A DNA stretch of 64,000 bases. Origin: an uncultured Pseudomonadales bacterium (GTDB taxonomy: Bacteria; Pseudomonadota; Gammaproteobacteria; Pseudomonadales; Azotimanducaceae). The notes below the pieces were generated by a model, which worked only from the letters and a program-made list of their open reading frames with translations, was not told where the DNA came from and did no database searches. Below are positions 15,578 through 24,163 of the stretch, piece by piece; position 1 is the first letter of the stretch, and every line of letters starts with the position of its first letter. A program made the position numbers and the translations under genes. Location: the NCBI GenBank assembly GCA_958296295.1, contig OY282460.1, forward strand, positions 1,922,001 through 1,986,000. The letters run 5' to 3'.

Positions 15578-15885
15578 CTGGAGGTCGAATCCCCTTGTGG
15601 CGGGCTTTTGCGCTCGCCTTTGTCGCGCTCCGCCCTTGCTTTGAGCGACACCATCCAGTTGTGGACGATGTGGCGCGTCCACGGGATGTCGAGCCCAACC
15701 AGCGCCACACCGAGCGGCAACATCCAAAACCCCAGCAGCGGAAGCCCGCCGAAGACTCCGCCGGTCATGAACAGAACACCGATCACCGAGCGCACGCCGA
15801 AAGGCAGGTATGTGTCGCACCAGTGCAGGGTGCGGTACGTGATCGATGCGATCCCGCGCGCGAACGCGGCCGCTTTGGACTTCAC
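15505..15885 (-). CDS. small membrane protein with altered C-terminus
   Basis: From a GTG at 15885 this encodes 126 residues. A basic amphipathic start (KSKAAAFARGIASITYRTLH) is followed by two hydrophobic segments (VRSVIGVLFMTGGVFGGLPL and LGFWMLPLGVALVGLDIPW) and a charged tail. The phrase LGFWMLPLG recurs in small uncharacterised proteobacterial membrane proteins. The last ~25 residues are read antisense through the ABC exporter fragment, so the native end was probably lost at a junction near 15577. It follows the MBL hydrolase gene closely on the same strand. The function is unknown. Confidence 0.5.
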   Translation of the reverse strand: MKSKAAAFARGIASITYRTLHWCDTYLPFGVRSVIGVLFMTGGVFGGLPLLGFWMLPLGVALVGLDIPWTRHIVHNWMVSLKARAERDKGERKSPPQGDSTSSPAFPHDHERLPKVPRGETDHMQE

Positions 15886-15911
15886 GGGAGCGATGACGGC
15901 TATACCTGGGA

Positions 15912-17030
15912 CTAGACGAGGATGGGCCGGTCGTCCGGCGCGTCGTGGCGGCCGGGATGGGCGCGCCGCTCCAGATCCGGGTCCACCGACAGGTAACGGT
16001 AGCGATCGTCTTCGCCGAGCGTCCGGCGCAAACGGTCGCGGTGCATCAACAAGTGGCAGTGGGCGATGGCCTCGCCCAGCGCCATCATGGTGTGGCGCGA
16101 ATCGAGCTTGCGCTTGAACAGCACGGGCAACAGTTCCTTGGCGGTGCGCGGTTCGGCGCAGGTTTCTTCGATGGCGAGCATCCTGTCCTCGTGGTGGCCG
16201 ATGAGATCGCGCAGGCGTTCGCGCACCCCGTAGAACGGCAGATTGTGCGCCGGCAGCACCAGCGTGTCCTGGGGCGTCGCCAAGAACTTGTCGTGGGACT
16301 CCATCCACGCTTTGAGCGGATTCGCTTCCGGTTCGGAGACGTGGACGCTGACGTTCGACGTGATGATCGGCAGTATCTGATCGCCGGACAGCATCACGCC
16401 AAGGCTTTGGCAGTGCAGGCAGGCGTGTTCCGGCGAGTGGCCGGCGCCCACCACCACATGCCAGTCGTGTCCGCCGATGGTGAGGATGTCGCCATCGCGC
16501 AAGCGGCGAAAACCCATCGGCAGCGGATCGGACTTGGCCAGGAACGCGGGACGGCCGCTGTCCCTCCTGGAGGTCCACAGCTCGCGCAACCGGCGCAGGT
16601 GGTCGTTGTCGATGCCGTGGCGGTGGTAGAACTGCTCGCCTTGCCAGCCGTTGCGCGATGCGCCAAGACCCAGGCCCGTCCAAGCGCGCGCTTGGTAGTA
16701 CTCGGCGTGGGTCATGTACAGCGGACAGCGGAAGTGATTGACGATCATTCCCGCTTGACCGATGTGGTCGGGGTGCATGTGGGTACACACGACGCCCTTG
16801 ACCGGCTTGCCGTCCAGCCGGTGCTCGAAAATCTCGTGCCAGAGGCTTCGCGTGCGCGGTTCGCCGAGGCCCGTGTCCACCACGAACCAGCCGTCCTCGT
16901 CCCGAATGAGATAGAGGTTGATGTGGTTCAGCGAGCCGCCCATCGGCATCGTGAGCCACCGGACGCCATCGGCGACTTCCACGGTGGCGCCCGGCGCCGG
17001 ATGCGCCTGGTGGGGATAGCGAAGGGACAT
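15912..17030 (-). CDS. MBL-fold metallo-hydrolase
   Basis: A 372-residue metallo-beta-lactamase-fold hydrolase. The metal site THMHPDH (H84, H86, D88, H89) is followed further on by a GAGHSPEHACLHC histidine and LSGDQILP, as in glyoxalase-II-like enzymes. The C-terminal ~100 residues form a helical region (LIGHHEDRMLAIEETCAEPR) typical of LACTB2/ArsR-linked relatives. The substrate cannot be read from sequence; thioester or lactone hydrolysis is typical of the group. No signal peptide, so probably cytosolic. Confidence 0.85.
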   Translation of the reverse strand: MSLRYPHQAHPAPGATVEVADGVRWLTMPMGGSLNHINLYLIRDEDGWFVVDTGLGEPRTRSLWHEIFEHRLDGKPVKGVVCTHMHPDHIGQAGMIVNHFRCPLYMTHAEYYQARAWTGLGLGASRNGWQGEQFYHRHGIDNDHLRRLRELWTSRRDSGRPAFLAKSDPLPMGFRRLRDGDILTIGGHDWHVVVGAGHSPEHACLHCQSLGVMLSGDQILPIITSNVSVHVSEPEANPLKAWMESHDKFLATPQDTLVLPAHNLPFYGVRERLRDLIGHHEDRMLAIEETCAEPRTAKELLPVLFKRKLDSRHTMMALGEAIAHCHLLMHRDRLRRTLGEDDRYRYLSVDPDLERRAHPGRHDAPDDRPILV

Positions 17031-17186
17031 TCGGCGAAATTATACGCAACGGGCGAGGGGGCGGTGGGCCGTCAGCACACTCTCACGCCGGTCACGCCTC
17101 AACGGTCTGTTGGCAAAAAGGTGGCGCCGTGTCGCGGCTAGGTTCCCGTGGCGCGGTCGCCGCTGTCGGCTTCGCGCCCGGTCCGC

Positions 17187-17924
17187 TCAGCCGTTCTTGC
17201 GCCGCACCCGTACGGGATGGTTCCTGTTCACTTCGAAGGCGCCGGCTTTCTCCAGCAGATCCACCAGTTTCGTGTGGCCGTAGGTGCGCGGATCGAAGTC
17301 CGGGTTGGCGGCGTGCAGATAGCTGCCGACGGCTCCGAGCGACACCCACTCCTCCTCTTGTTTGCTCATGGCGTCCAGCACCAGTGGCACGGCCTTGGAG
17401 GGAGGCTGGGTTTGGCGGGCCGGCGCGGGCGTGGACGGGCCGGCGGCCTTTCCTTTCGCTTCGGGGGCCGCGGCCGGTTCGATCTGTTCGATGAGATTCT
17501 CCAACAAAATGAACCTTTTGCAAGCCTTTCTGAGAGATTCTGGCGTGCGTTCTTGGCCGATGCCGATGACGTCCAGGCCTTCTTCCCGCACGCGGCTCGC
17601 CAAGCGTGTGAAATCGCTGTCCGAGGACACCAGCACGAAACCGTCCACTCGGTGCGAGTGCAGAAGATCCATGGCGTCTATCACCAACGCGATGTCCGAG
17701 GAGTTCTTGCCCGTGGTGTAGGCCGGTTGGTGGTGCGGAATCAACGCGTGCTCCTGCAAGACCTTCCGCCAGCCGTTCAGATTGCCGCTGGCGAAATCGC
17801 CGTAGATGCGCCGCACCGTGGCGTCGCCGAAACTGGCGATCTCGCGGAATATGGCGGCGGCCCATTGGGCGGGGACGTTGTCGGCGTCCACCAGCACCGC
17901 GAAACGCAAGGTCTCGTTTGCCAT
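17187..17924 (-). CDS. NYN-domain putative RNase with LOTUS-like C-terminus
   Basis: A 245-residue protein. Residues 5-150 match the NYN/LabA (DUF88) PIN-like nuclease fold, with acidic residues in AVLVDADNVPAQ, DIALVIDAMDLLH and VSSDSDFTRLA. After an Ala/Pro-rich linker, residues ~170-245 (SLGAVGSYLHAANPDFDPRT, then YGHTKLVDLLEKAGAF) fit an OST-HTH/LOTUS RNA-binding domain. The combination suggests an RNA-binding ribonuclease. A GGAGAG ribosome site supports the ATG. It starts about 50 bp after the upstream MBL gene on the same strand. Confidence 0.88.
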   Translation of the reverse strand: MANETLRFAVLVDADNVPAQWAAAIFREIASFGDATVRRIYGDFASGNLNGWRKVLQEHALIPHHQPAYTTGKNSSDIALVIDAMDLLHSHRVDGFVLVSSDSDFTRLASRVREEGLDVIGIGQERTPESLRKACKRFILLENLIEQIEPAAAPEAKGKAAGPSTPAPARQTQPPSKAVPLVLDAMSKQEEEWVSLGAVGSYLHAANPDFDPRTYGHTKLVDLLEKAGAFEVNRNHPVRVRRKNG

Positions 17925-17977
17925 GCCGTTTCTCTCCTTCGTTGGGCGTGCGCAAACGCCAATCCCAGCCGGAACCC

Positions 17978-18967
17978 TTAGTCGGCGGCTTGATCGGCCT
18001 TGCGTTTGAGACTGGTGTAGACGCGGTCGACGAAGCCGAGGGATTGCAGCTCCGGGCCGATCGCGCTGTCGAAATCCGCGGTCGGACGCGAAGCCACCAC
18101 TTCCATCAGTGGCTTGCCGGCCGCCATTTGCGCGGCCACCCGTTCGCGCACCGTCTTGAGCATGTCGATGTACGCGGCCAGCGCCTTGCCGTCCGTCACC
18201 GGCCCGTGCCCCGGAATGATGACGCCGGCTTCGCCCACTTCGTCCAAGATCGCTTGGCAGAAGGCGATCATGCCGTCCACGTCGCCGCCGTTGTCCACGT
18301 CGATGTACGGATAGCCGGCGTTGTTGAACACGTCGCCGAAGTGCGCGGCGTTGTGTTCGCGGAAGATCACCACAGCGTCGCCGGCGGTGTGCGCCGGGCC
18401 AACATGCACCATGTCGATCTCCCCGCCGTTGAACTGGAAACGCAGCCGATCGTCGAACACGACCGCCGGGCGGGCCGCCGCCGGGTAGGCCGGTTGGCGG
18501 TACTGGAAGCGCACCATGTTGAGCAGGTTGTCGCTGGCCATTCGCGCCGCCGAGTTCCGTTGCGCGACGATCCACGTGCCGGCCGGCCCCAGCGCCAGGT
18601 TGCCGTCGGCGTGGTCGAAGTGCCAGTGTGTGTTGATGGCGAAGTCCACGCCGTCGCCGCCAACCGAGCGGATGGCGGCTTCCACCTTCGGGATCATCTG
18701 CGGAAACATGTTGTCCACGATGAGCGTGCCTTGGTCGCCGACGGAAGCGGCGATGTTGCCGCCGACGCCGAAGAAGACGTAGAGGCCGTCGCCGATCTTC
18801 TGAGTGGTCACTTCGGTGTTGTCGAAGTCCCAATTGAAGGTGCGCAGCAGCGTGTCGAGCGGCATCGGTTCGTTATCGGCCTGCGTTTGCGCGGCGGCGC
18901 CGAAAGCGGCGAGGGCGGCGATCGCGGCCGCAGTTGCCGCGTGCAAGGCCGCAAGGACGTTTTTCAT
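17978..18967 (-). CDS. exported MBL-fold hydrolase
   Basis: A 329-residue protein with a signal peptide (hydrophobic Ala-rich stretch to AFGAAAQTQA, about residue 26). The zinc site is HWHFDH (H114, H116, D118, H119), then VHVGPAHTAGD and IIPGHGPVTDG. Similar secreted MBL proteins include SoxH-like and quinoprotein-relay-type enzymes. The exact substrate is unknown. It is probably periplasmic. It follows the acyl-CoA dehydrogenase on the same strand with a ~45-bp gap. Confidence 0.85.
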   Translation of the reverse strand: MKNVLAALHAATAAAIAALAAFGAAAQTQADNEPMPLDTLLRTFNWDFDNTEVTTQKIGDGLYVFFGVGGNIAASVGDQGTLIVDNMFPQMIPKVEAAIRSVGGDGVDFAINTHWHFDHADGNLALGPAGTWIVAQRNSAARMASDNLLNMVRFQYRQPAYPAAARPAVVFDDRLRFQFNGGEIDMVHVGPAHTAGDAVVIFREHNAAHFGDVFNNAGYPYIDVDNGGDVDGMIAFCQAILDEVGEAGVIIPGHGPVTDGKALAAYIDMLKTVRERVAAQMAAGKPLMEVVASRPTADFDSAIGPELQSLGFVDRVYTSLKRKADQAAD

Positions 18968-19014
18968 GGTTTCTCCTTATCGGTGGCCGCGCGTTGGCTC
19001 GCTTGCCGGACGCG

Positions 19015-20184
19015 CTAGTCCGGCAAGCCGAGGATGCGCTTGGCGATGATGTTCAACTGCACCTCCGAGGTGCCGCCCTCGATGGAGTTCGCCCGCGAGC
19101 GCAGCCACGCCCGGGTGGCGGACAATTCGCCGCGTTCGAATTCGTCGCCCGTCCAGCCGAGCATCCGGCTGCCCAGCATGTCGAGCATCAGGTCGTAGCG
19201 GGCCTTGTTCTGCTCGGTGCCGTACAGCTTGAACGTGGACGAGAGGAACGTCGGCGCCCGTCCGCCCCGCATCTCCTCGGCGTTGCGCCGCACGGCGAGG
19301 CCGAAAGCCCGGTCGGTGATGCGATGGGCGATCAGCCGTGTACGCAAGGCGGCGTCGCGGATGCGGCCGTTCTCGGTGCCGACGTAGCGGCGCGCCAAGT
19401 CGGCCAGCGGATCGCCCGAAGCACCGCCGCCGCCACCGCCGATGGACGTGCGCTCGTATTGCAGAAGGCGCTTGCCAACCGTCCAGCCCTTGCCCAGCTC
19501 GCCGACGATATTGCGCTTCGGCACCCGCACGTTGTCCAAGAACGTCTCGCAGAAAGGCGATGCCCCGCTGATGAGCTTGATGGGCTTCACGGTGACGCCG
19601 GGCGTTGCCATGTCGAACAGGATGAAGGAGATGCCGTCGTGTTTGGATGCATCGGGGTCCGTGCGCACCAAGCAGTACATCCAATCCGCGAAATTGGCGC
19701 CGGAGGTCCAGATCTTGGCGCCGTTCACGACGTACTCGTCGCCATCGAGCACCGCGCGGGTTTGCAGACTGGCGAGATCAGACCCCGCGCCCGGTTCGCT
19801 ATAGCCTTGGCACCACCAGATCTCGCCACGCACGATCTTCGGCAGATGCTCGCGCTTTTGCTCCTCGGTGCCGAACTCGAGCAGCGCCGGCCCGATCATG
19901 GAAAGCCCCATGCCGGTATGCGCCGGACGCGCCCGGATGCGCCGCATCTCCTCGGCCAGGATGTTCGCTTGGGCGCGGTCGAGCCCGCCACCGCCGTATT
20001 CGCGCGGCCACATGGCCGCCGTCCAGCCCTTCTCGGCCATGCGGTCCAGCCACAGCTTCGCCTCCGGATTCGGGTAGGTGGCCCGCCGCCCGCCGCCGGT
20101 GCCTTCCCCTGGCCCTGCCGGGCGTCGAATGCTCGGCGGGCAATTCTCCTCCAGCCAATCTCGAACCTCCTCACGAAAAGCCAT
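19015..20184 (-). CDS. acyl-CoA dehydrogenase
   Basis: A 389-residue flavoprotein of the acyl-CoA dehydrogenase family. The N-terminal helical domain carries EVRDWLEENCPP and MWPREYGGGGL, the middle beta domain carries CQGYSEPGAGSDLASLQT and TSGANFADWMYCLVRTDP, and the C-terminal helical domain ends GGTSEVQLNIIAKRILGLP. It oxidises the alpha-beta bond of acyl-CoA with FAD. ATG at 20184 is preferred over an upstream TTG because GGGAG sits five bases ahead. The chain-length or steroid specificity is unclear. The conserved ends place it among long-chain or FadE-like relatives. Confidence 0.9.
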   Translation of the reverse strand: MAFREEVRDWLEENCPPSIRRPAGPGEGTGGGRRATYPNPEAKLWLDRMAEKGWTAAMWPREYGGGGLDRAQANILAEEMRRIRARPAHTGMGLSMIGPALLEFGTEEQKREHLPKIVRGEIWWCQGYSEPGAGSDLASLQTRAVLDGDEYVVNGAKIWTSGANFADWMYCLVRTDPDASKHDGISFILFDMATPGVTVKPIKLISGASPFCETFLDNVRVPKRNIVGELGKGWTVGKRLLQYERTSIGGGGGGASGDPLADLARRYVGTENGRIRDAALRTRLIAHRITDRAFGLAVRRNAEEMRGGRAPTFLSSTFKLYGTEQNKARYDLMLDMLGSRMLGWTGDEFERGELSATRAWLRSRANSIEGGTSEVQLNIIAKRILGLPD

Positions 20185-20367
20185 GCCAGCTCCCAATACC
20201 CGTCGCTTTGCGGCCGGCGAGCGACCGCGTTGCTTGGAAGTAAACCGCCGCGGCCCGCCAAGCGCAAGCGGATTCGTCGGCGGGGGTGTGCGACGTCTTT
20301 GTGCGCGGGGCTGCGAGCGGGGTTTGGGGAGTCATCGCGATTCCCAAAGTAAGCTGAGGGTATTCAG

Positions 20368-20770
20368 GTGGCGGTGTTCCACACGGCGGAGCGGCGCAAC
20401 GCGAAGACCGGCCTGCCGGAGCGCGACGAGGGTTCGGCGCGCCACACGGCGGCGATCGACAGCGCGGCGTCGAGGGACGTGGACGCGGAGCCGTCGGCGT
20501 TCGCCCGGCGGCTCTGGCGGGCCGCGGAACGGTTCGGGTCCGCGGCGGCGAAGCGGCAGGTGGTGGTCGCCGACGGCGCGAAGTGGATCTGGAACGCTGT
20601 CGCGGAGCTGTTCCCGAACGCCGTTCGCATTGTCGACATCCGGCACGCCAGGGAGCGGCGCCGGGAAGTGGGGCGCTCGGTGTACGGCGCCGGCACGGAG
20701 CTGTGCCGGGCGTGGTCGGAGAAGGTCTGCGCGGCGCTCTCCGAGGCGCACTGGCCGGATGAGCACGCCA
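20368..20770 (+). mobile_element. ISKra4-family transposase fragment
   Basis: About 134 codons match the middle of ISKra4-type transposases: FHTAERRNAKTGLPERDEGS, AAIDSAASRDVD, VVVADGAKWIWNAVAELFP, then VRIVDIRHARER. The fragment begins abruptly after a non-coding stretch and loses similarity after ALSEAHWPDE, where it joins the upstream edge of the AAA ATPase gene. Neither IS end is recognisable. It is a dead remnant. Confidence 0.75.
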
Positions 20771-20861
20771 ATCACCCATGCTATGGTAACGTCGCCTTAG
20801 TCGCTAATCGCCACGAGATCGGATGCGCGACGATTCTGCGAGCAACTAACAGCAGGCCCCA

Positions 20862-22049
20862 ATGAACAAGCCCCGCGAAGTGGCCTATTTGGGCACGGAG
20901 CGAGATCCGCCGCCTTATTTCGCAGGCAGAAAGGCCGAGCTCGGTGCGCTGAACAAGCGTCTCAACGCTTTGTGCAGGTGCCGAAGTCCCATTGGGGGCA
21001 TCGCGCTGATCATGGGTGTTCCAGGCGTAGGCAAAACGCAGTTGGCGCACCAATTCGCTCAAGCGGCAACTGACCGAGACGGGCCCGTCGACGTTCGCTG
21101 GTTGGACATCGACAGAACCCTGCTGAAAAGTGAAATCGGATTGTTCGAGGAGCTTGCGATCGCGTTGGGCATGGAAGAGCTCGGCAAGGAAATCGCGGAC
21201 TTGGACACGCGCCGAACCGGCGGAAGCGTGGGCGTAGGCCCCGTAAAAGGCAGCGCGACATGGGAATCGGTGCGACGACAAAAGAGCTTGTTCGAGTTGT
21301 TGCGAGAGTCCAAGCGCAAGGGCATGTGGGACGACAAGGCGGTTGTGCTCACTATTGACGAGCTGCAAGGGCTGCAAGCGGATGAAGCGAGTGCTCTGGA
21401 AGTGCTGCACAAAGGGACGCACGGATGCCCGCTTCTGCTGGTTGGGGTTGGCCTGCAACATTTGCAATCGGTTCTGTCCGGCTACGGCATTTCCCGTGTG
21501 GCCGATCCCATTCGCGTGGCGTCTTTGAGCGAAAGCGAAACTGTGGAGGCCATCGACCGAGGCTTGCAGGCCATGGGCCATGTGGTGTCCGCGCAAAGCG
21601 TTGCGCCATTGGCCGCCGCGTCGTTTGGCTTCCCTCAACACATCCACGAGTACCTGCGCGGGGCCGAGTGCGCCATTGAGTTGTATGGCCACTTGGAACC
21701 GGGCTCGGCGCTTGATCATGCAATCAAGGTCGGCAACCAAGGCAGGGCCAGATATTACGACGCGCGACTAGTGACGCTGGACGATCAAGACGCGATATTG
21801 CCGGTGGTCGAGGCCATGATCTTGGAAGGTCGGTCGTCGTTGCGGAAAAGTGAAGCGATCTCGGCGGTGGACAAGGCGAAACTCGACGGCAAAGGCGTTG
21901 TGAACGACGCCATCCGGCATGGCGTGCTCTCGATGGATCGAGGAGCGGTCAGCTTCGGCATTCCATCCTTCCACAGCCACATGGTGAATGAACACCAGCG
22001 GCTGGAACGTGCCTGTCGACCTACCATGTCAAGCCGAGATGAGGACTGA
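20862..22049 (+). CDS. AAA/ORC-like ATPase of unknown role
   Basis: A 395-residue cytosolic P-loop ATPase. Walker A is GVPGVGKT (52-59), Walker B is VVLTIDELQG (about 160-170), and a sensor-like LLVGVGLQHL follows. The C-terminal part is a helical or winged-helix region. The organisation resembles AAA_16/ORC-type NTPases that act as partners in transposition, plasmid or defence modules. No such partner is adjacent. It is flanked by an ISKra4 remnant and the broken SGNH gene, which suggests an accessory gene. The ATG follows a weak ribosome site. Confidence 0.65.
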   Translation: MNKPREVAYLGTERDPPPYFAGRKAELGALNKRLNALCRCRSPIGGIALIMGVPGVGKTQLAHQFAQAATDRDGPVDVRWLDIDRTLLKSEIGLFEELAIALGMEELGKEIADLDTRRTGGSVGVGPVKGSATWESVRRQKSLFELLRESKRKGMWDDKAVVLTIDELQGLQADEASALEVLHKGTHGCPLLLVGVGLQHLQSVLSGYGISRVADPIRVASLSESETVEAIDRGLQAMGHVVSAQSVAPLAAASFGFPQHIHEYLRGAECAIELYGHLEPGSALDHAIKVGNQGRARYYDARLVTLDDQDAILPVVEAMILEGRSSLRKSEAISAVDKAKLDGKGVVNDAIRHGVLSMDRGAVSFGIPSFHSHMVNEHQRLERACRPTMSSRDED

Positions 22050-22078
22050 CGCTAGCGCGTACACAGTTGATAGGCAAC

Positions 22079-23752
22079 ATGTTTCCAGACCATGAGGCGT
22101 CGCGTAAAACAATCCGCCGTGCGCTGCGCCTGGTCAGCTGGAACGCGGTGTTTCTCGTGGCGGGCCTGATGCTGATCGGAGTCGTCGGCGGGATGTATTT
22201 CCGGCTGCGGGCGCCTTTCTTGGAGGTCGACGCTTCCTTCGCCTGGTCTCCAACTGTCGGGCGCATATCTACCCCCAACACGGAGGCGCGTTGGACGAAC
22301 AGGCTTGATTTCTGGACGGAATCGCGAACCAACAGCTTGGGATTCCTGGACCGCGAACCCATTGGCCTCGAGCGCGCCGCGGCAAGCTGCCACATCGCCA
22401 TGATCGGCGATTCCTATGTGGAGGCGCGCCACGTTCCCATCGCCGACAAGTTTCACGTTCGGCTGGAGGAACTCGCCGCCGAGGAACTGCGCCATCTGGA
22501 CATCACGACCTCGGCGTTCGGGATCATGGGCACCGGCTAGGTCAACCAACTGGCGTACTACGACGAGTTCGCACGGACTCTCCGGCCCGCCCTGTTGGTG
22601 CTCGTCTTCGTCGACAACGACTTCGTGAACAATGCGCCCATTCTGGAGGGTTTGAACCGGGGCGTGGACCCGGACCGACTCACCGAGGTTTCCGCGACGC
22701 GAGCCGCGGACGGGACCATCACGCTGCAACTTCCCCATCCCTATTCCCCGGAGTCCCGATTGGCCACCATGGCCTCGACTTCTCCACCCTGGTATTCGCG
22801 CGTCACGGACCGCCTGAGCGGCATGTCTCCCTTCGCGAAGTGGCTGGAGATTAAGACTAAGGCTTGGTTCCCGGCCGACACCGATCCCGAACTGATCGCC
22901 TGGGTGGCGCTGCTGAGCCGGCGCTCCCCCCGCTACGCCGCGCTGCTCGATGGATGGCGGCCAACGACGCGGGGAGACATCCAGGCGCCGTTCCTGTACG
23001 CGCAGGATTTGCCGCCCGTCTATGAGGACGGCTTGGACTTCACGGCCTTCGCGCTGGACCAGTTCAGGGAACGCGCGGCCCGCGACGGCGCCGCGTTGGT
23101 CATCCTGACCTCAAACTACATGGGCACCCGGGGCGACCTCGGATTCGACCGCCTGACCGCTCTGGCCGAGGCGCGAGGCATTCCCGTCATCGACTACCAC
23201 GACTACGTCCTCCGCCAGGGCGCCGAGCCTCGGAGGGATACGAGATGGGAGCACGACAACCACTGGAATATCGCCGGTCACCGGTGGGCGGCGGAAGCCC
23301 TGCTTGAGTACCTGAAGGAGAACCAGGAGATATGCACGAGGCGAAAGAGCCCGACCTCGCCCGCGCCGCTTCCTTCCTGGCGGAAGGACTACGAGTCCAT
23401 CGCGTCCGGCGAACCGGCGGTGCGCTCCGACTTCGACATCTATCTTCGCGAGAACACGGTGTCCTACCTCAAGTCGCCGTGCAGCGCGGCGGATGTGCAA
23501 GCGGAGTTCTTCCTGCATTTCGTCCCGGAAGACCTGGAGGACCTGCCTGCCGACCGCCGGCAGTACGGCTTCGGCCGTGTGAACTTCCACTACGGGAACA
23601 CCGCTGCCTTGGCCTTTGGTGGCCAGTGCATTATGGAGTATCCGCTCCCCGACTATCCCGTCGCCCGCATCCGGACCGGGCAGTTCACCCCCGAAGGCGA
23701 CCGGATCTGGATGGCCGAGGTCCCCGTCGGCGCGGTGGAAGGCGACCGTTGA
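22079..23752 (+). pseudogene. SGNH/AlgX-like acetyltransferase-type protein with an in-frame amber stop
   Basis: A single 558-codon frame interrupted only by TAG at 22538-22540, after SAFGIMGTG and before VNQLAYYDEF. One N-terminal membrane segment is followed by an SGNH domain: block I is MIGDSYVEA (GDS), and block V is HDNHWNIAGH (D-x-x-H). A C-terminal domain of about 110 residues (SDFDIYLRENTVSYLKSPCS, then FHYGNTAALAFGGQC) is of a type also appended to bacterial membrane glycosyltransferases. Related proteins modify cell-surface polysaccharides. A CAG-to-TAG change would explain the stop, since Gln commonly follows GTG in relatives. Otherwise the gene is undamaged, suggesting a recent loss or readthrough. 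Confidence 0.75.
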
Positions 23753-24163
23753 TCGTGTCCCGGTGCTTCGACACCGCTTGGCGTTGTTTCCCGGGCACGG
23801 ACTTCGACTGCGTTGCCATCGGCCACTGCTTCCTGCGCAAGGCGGACCAGGATCTCTCGCTCAAGAGCGAGCGTGCGGACTCGTTCGAGCCGAATTGACA
23901 TACAACGGGCATGACTCGAACAGGAATGAACCCAGCCATTGCGCCACCGTACATGTCCCATCAGATGCCTGCGATGCCGAAAGCGACTGAAATGAAGACC
24001 CACGAGCGTTTGGCCGGGGACGAACCGGCCAAGGGTGGCTTCGACCGCGGCGTCGTGCCGAGGCCGCCTTCATGGCGATGGTGGACGCGGCGGCGGCGTG
24101 CGAGGACGAGGCGGACTTCTTGGCGCTGCTGCGCCGTGGCCCAAGCGCGTAGCGCCGCCCGCC
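23753..24163. other. gap with only a possible short coding remnant
   Basis: No confident gene. On the plus strand an ATG frame starting at 23911 (MTRTGMNPAIAPPYMSHQMP) would, after a one-base shift near 24056, continue AEAAFMAMVDAAAACEDEAD and end FLALLRRGPSA at a TAG at 24150-24152. This could be a small decayed gene of unknown family. The rest shows nothing recognisable. Confidence 0.3.

Noticed and set aside
17092..17955. Long alternative frames over the NYN and MBL genes
   Set aside because: Arg-rich, motif-free translations on the wrong frame in GC-rich DNA. The named frames carry all conserved motifs.
20862..22049. AAA ATPase as part of a Tn7-like or other defence system
   Set aside because: No transposase, target selector or effector gene is adjacent. 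The flanking ISKra4 piece is unrelated and truncated.
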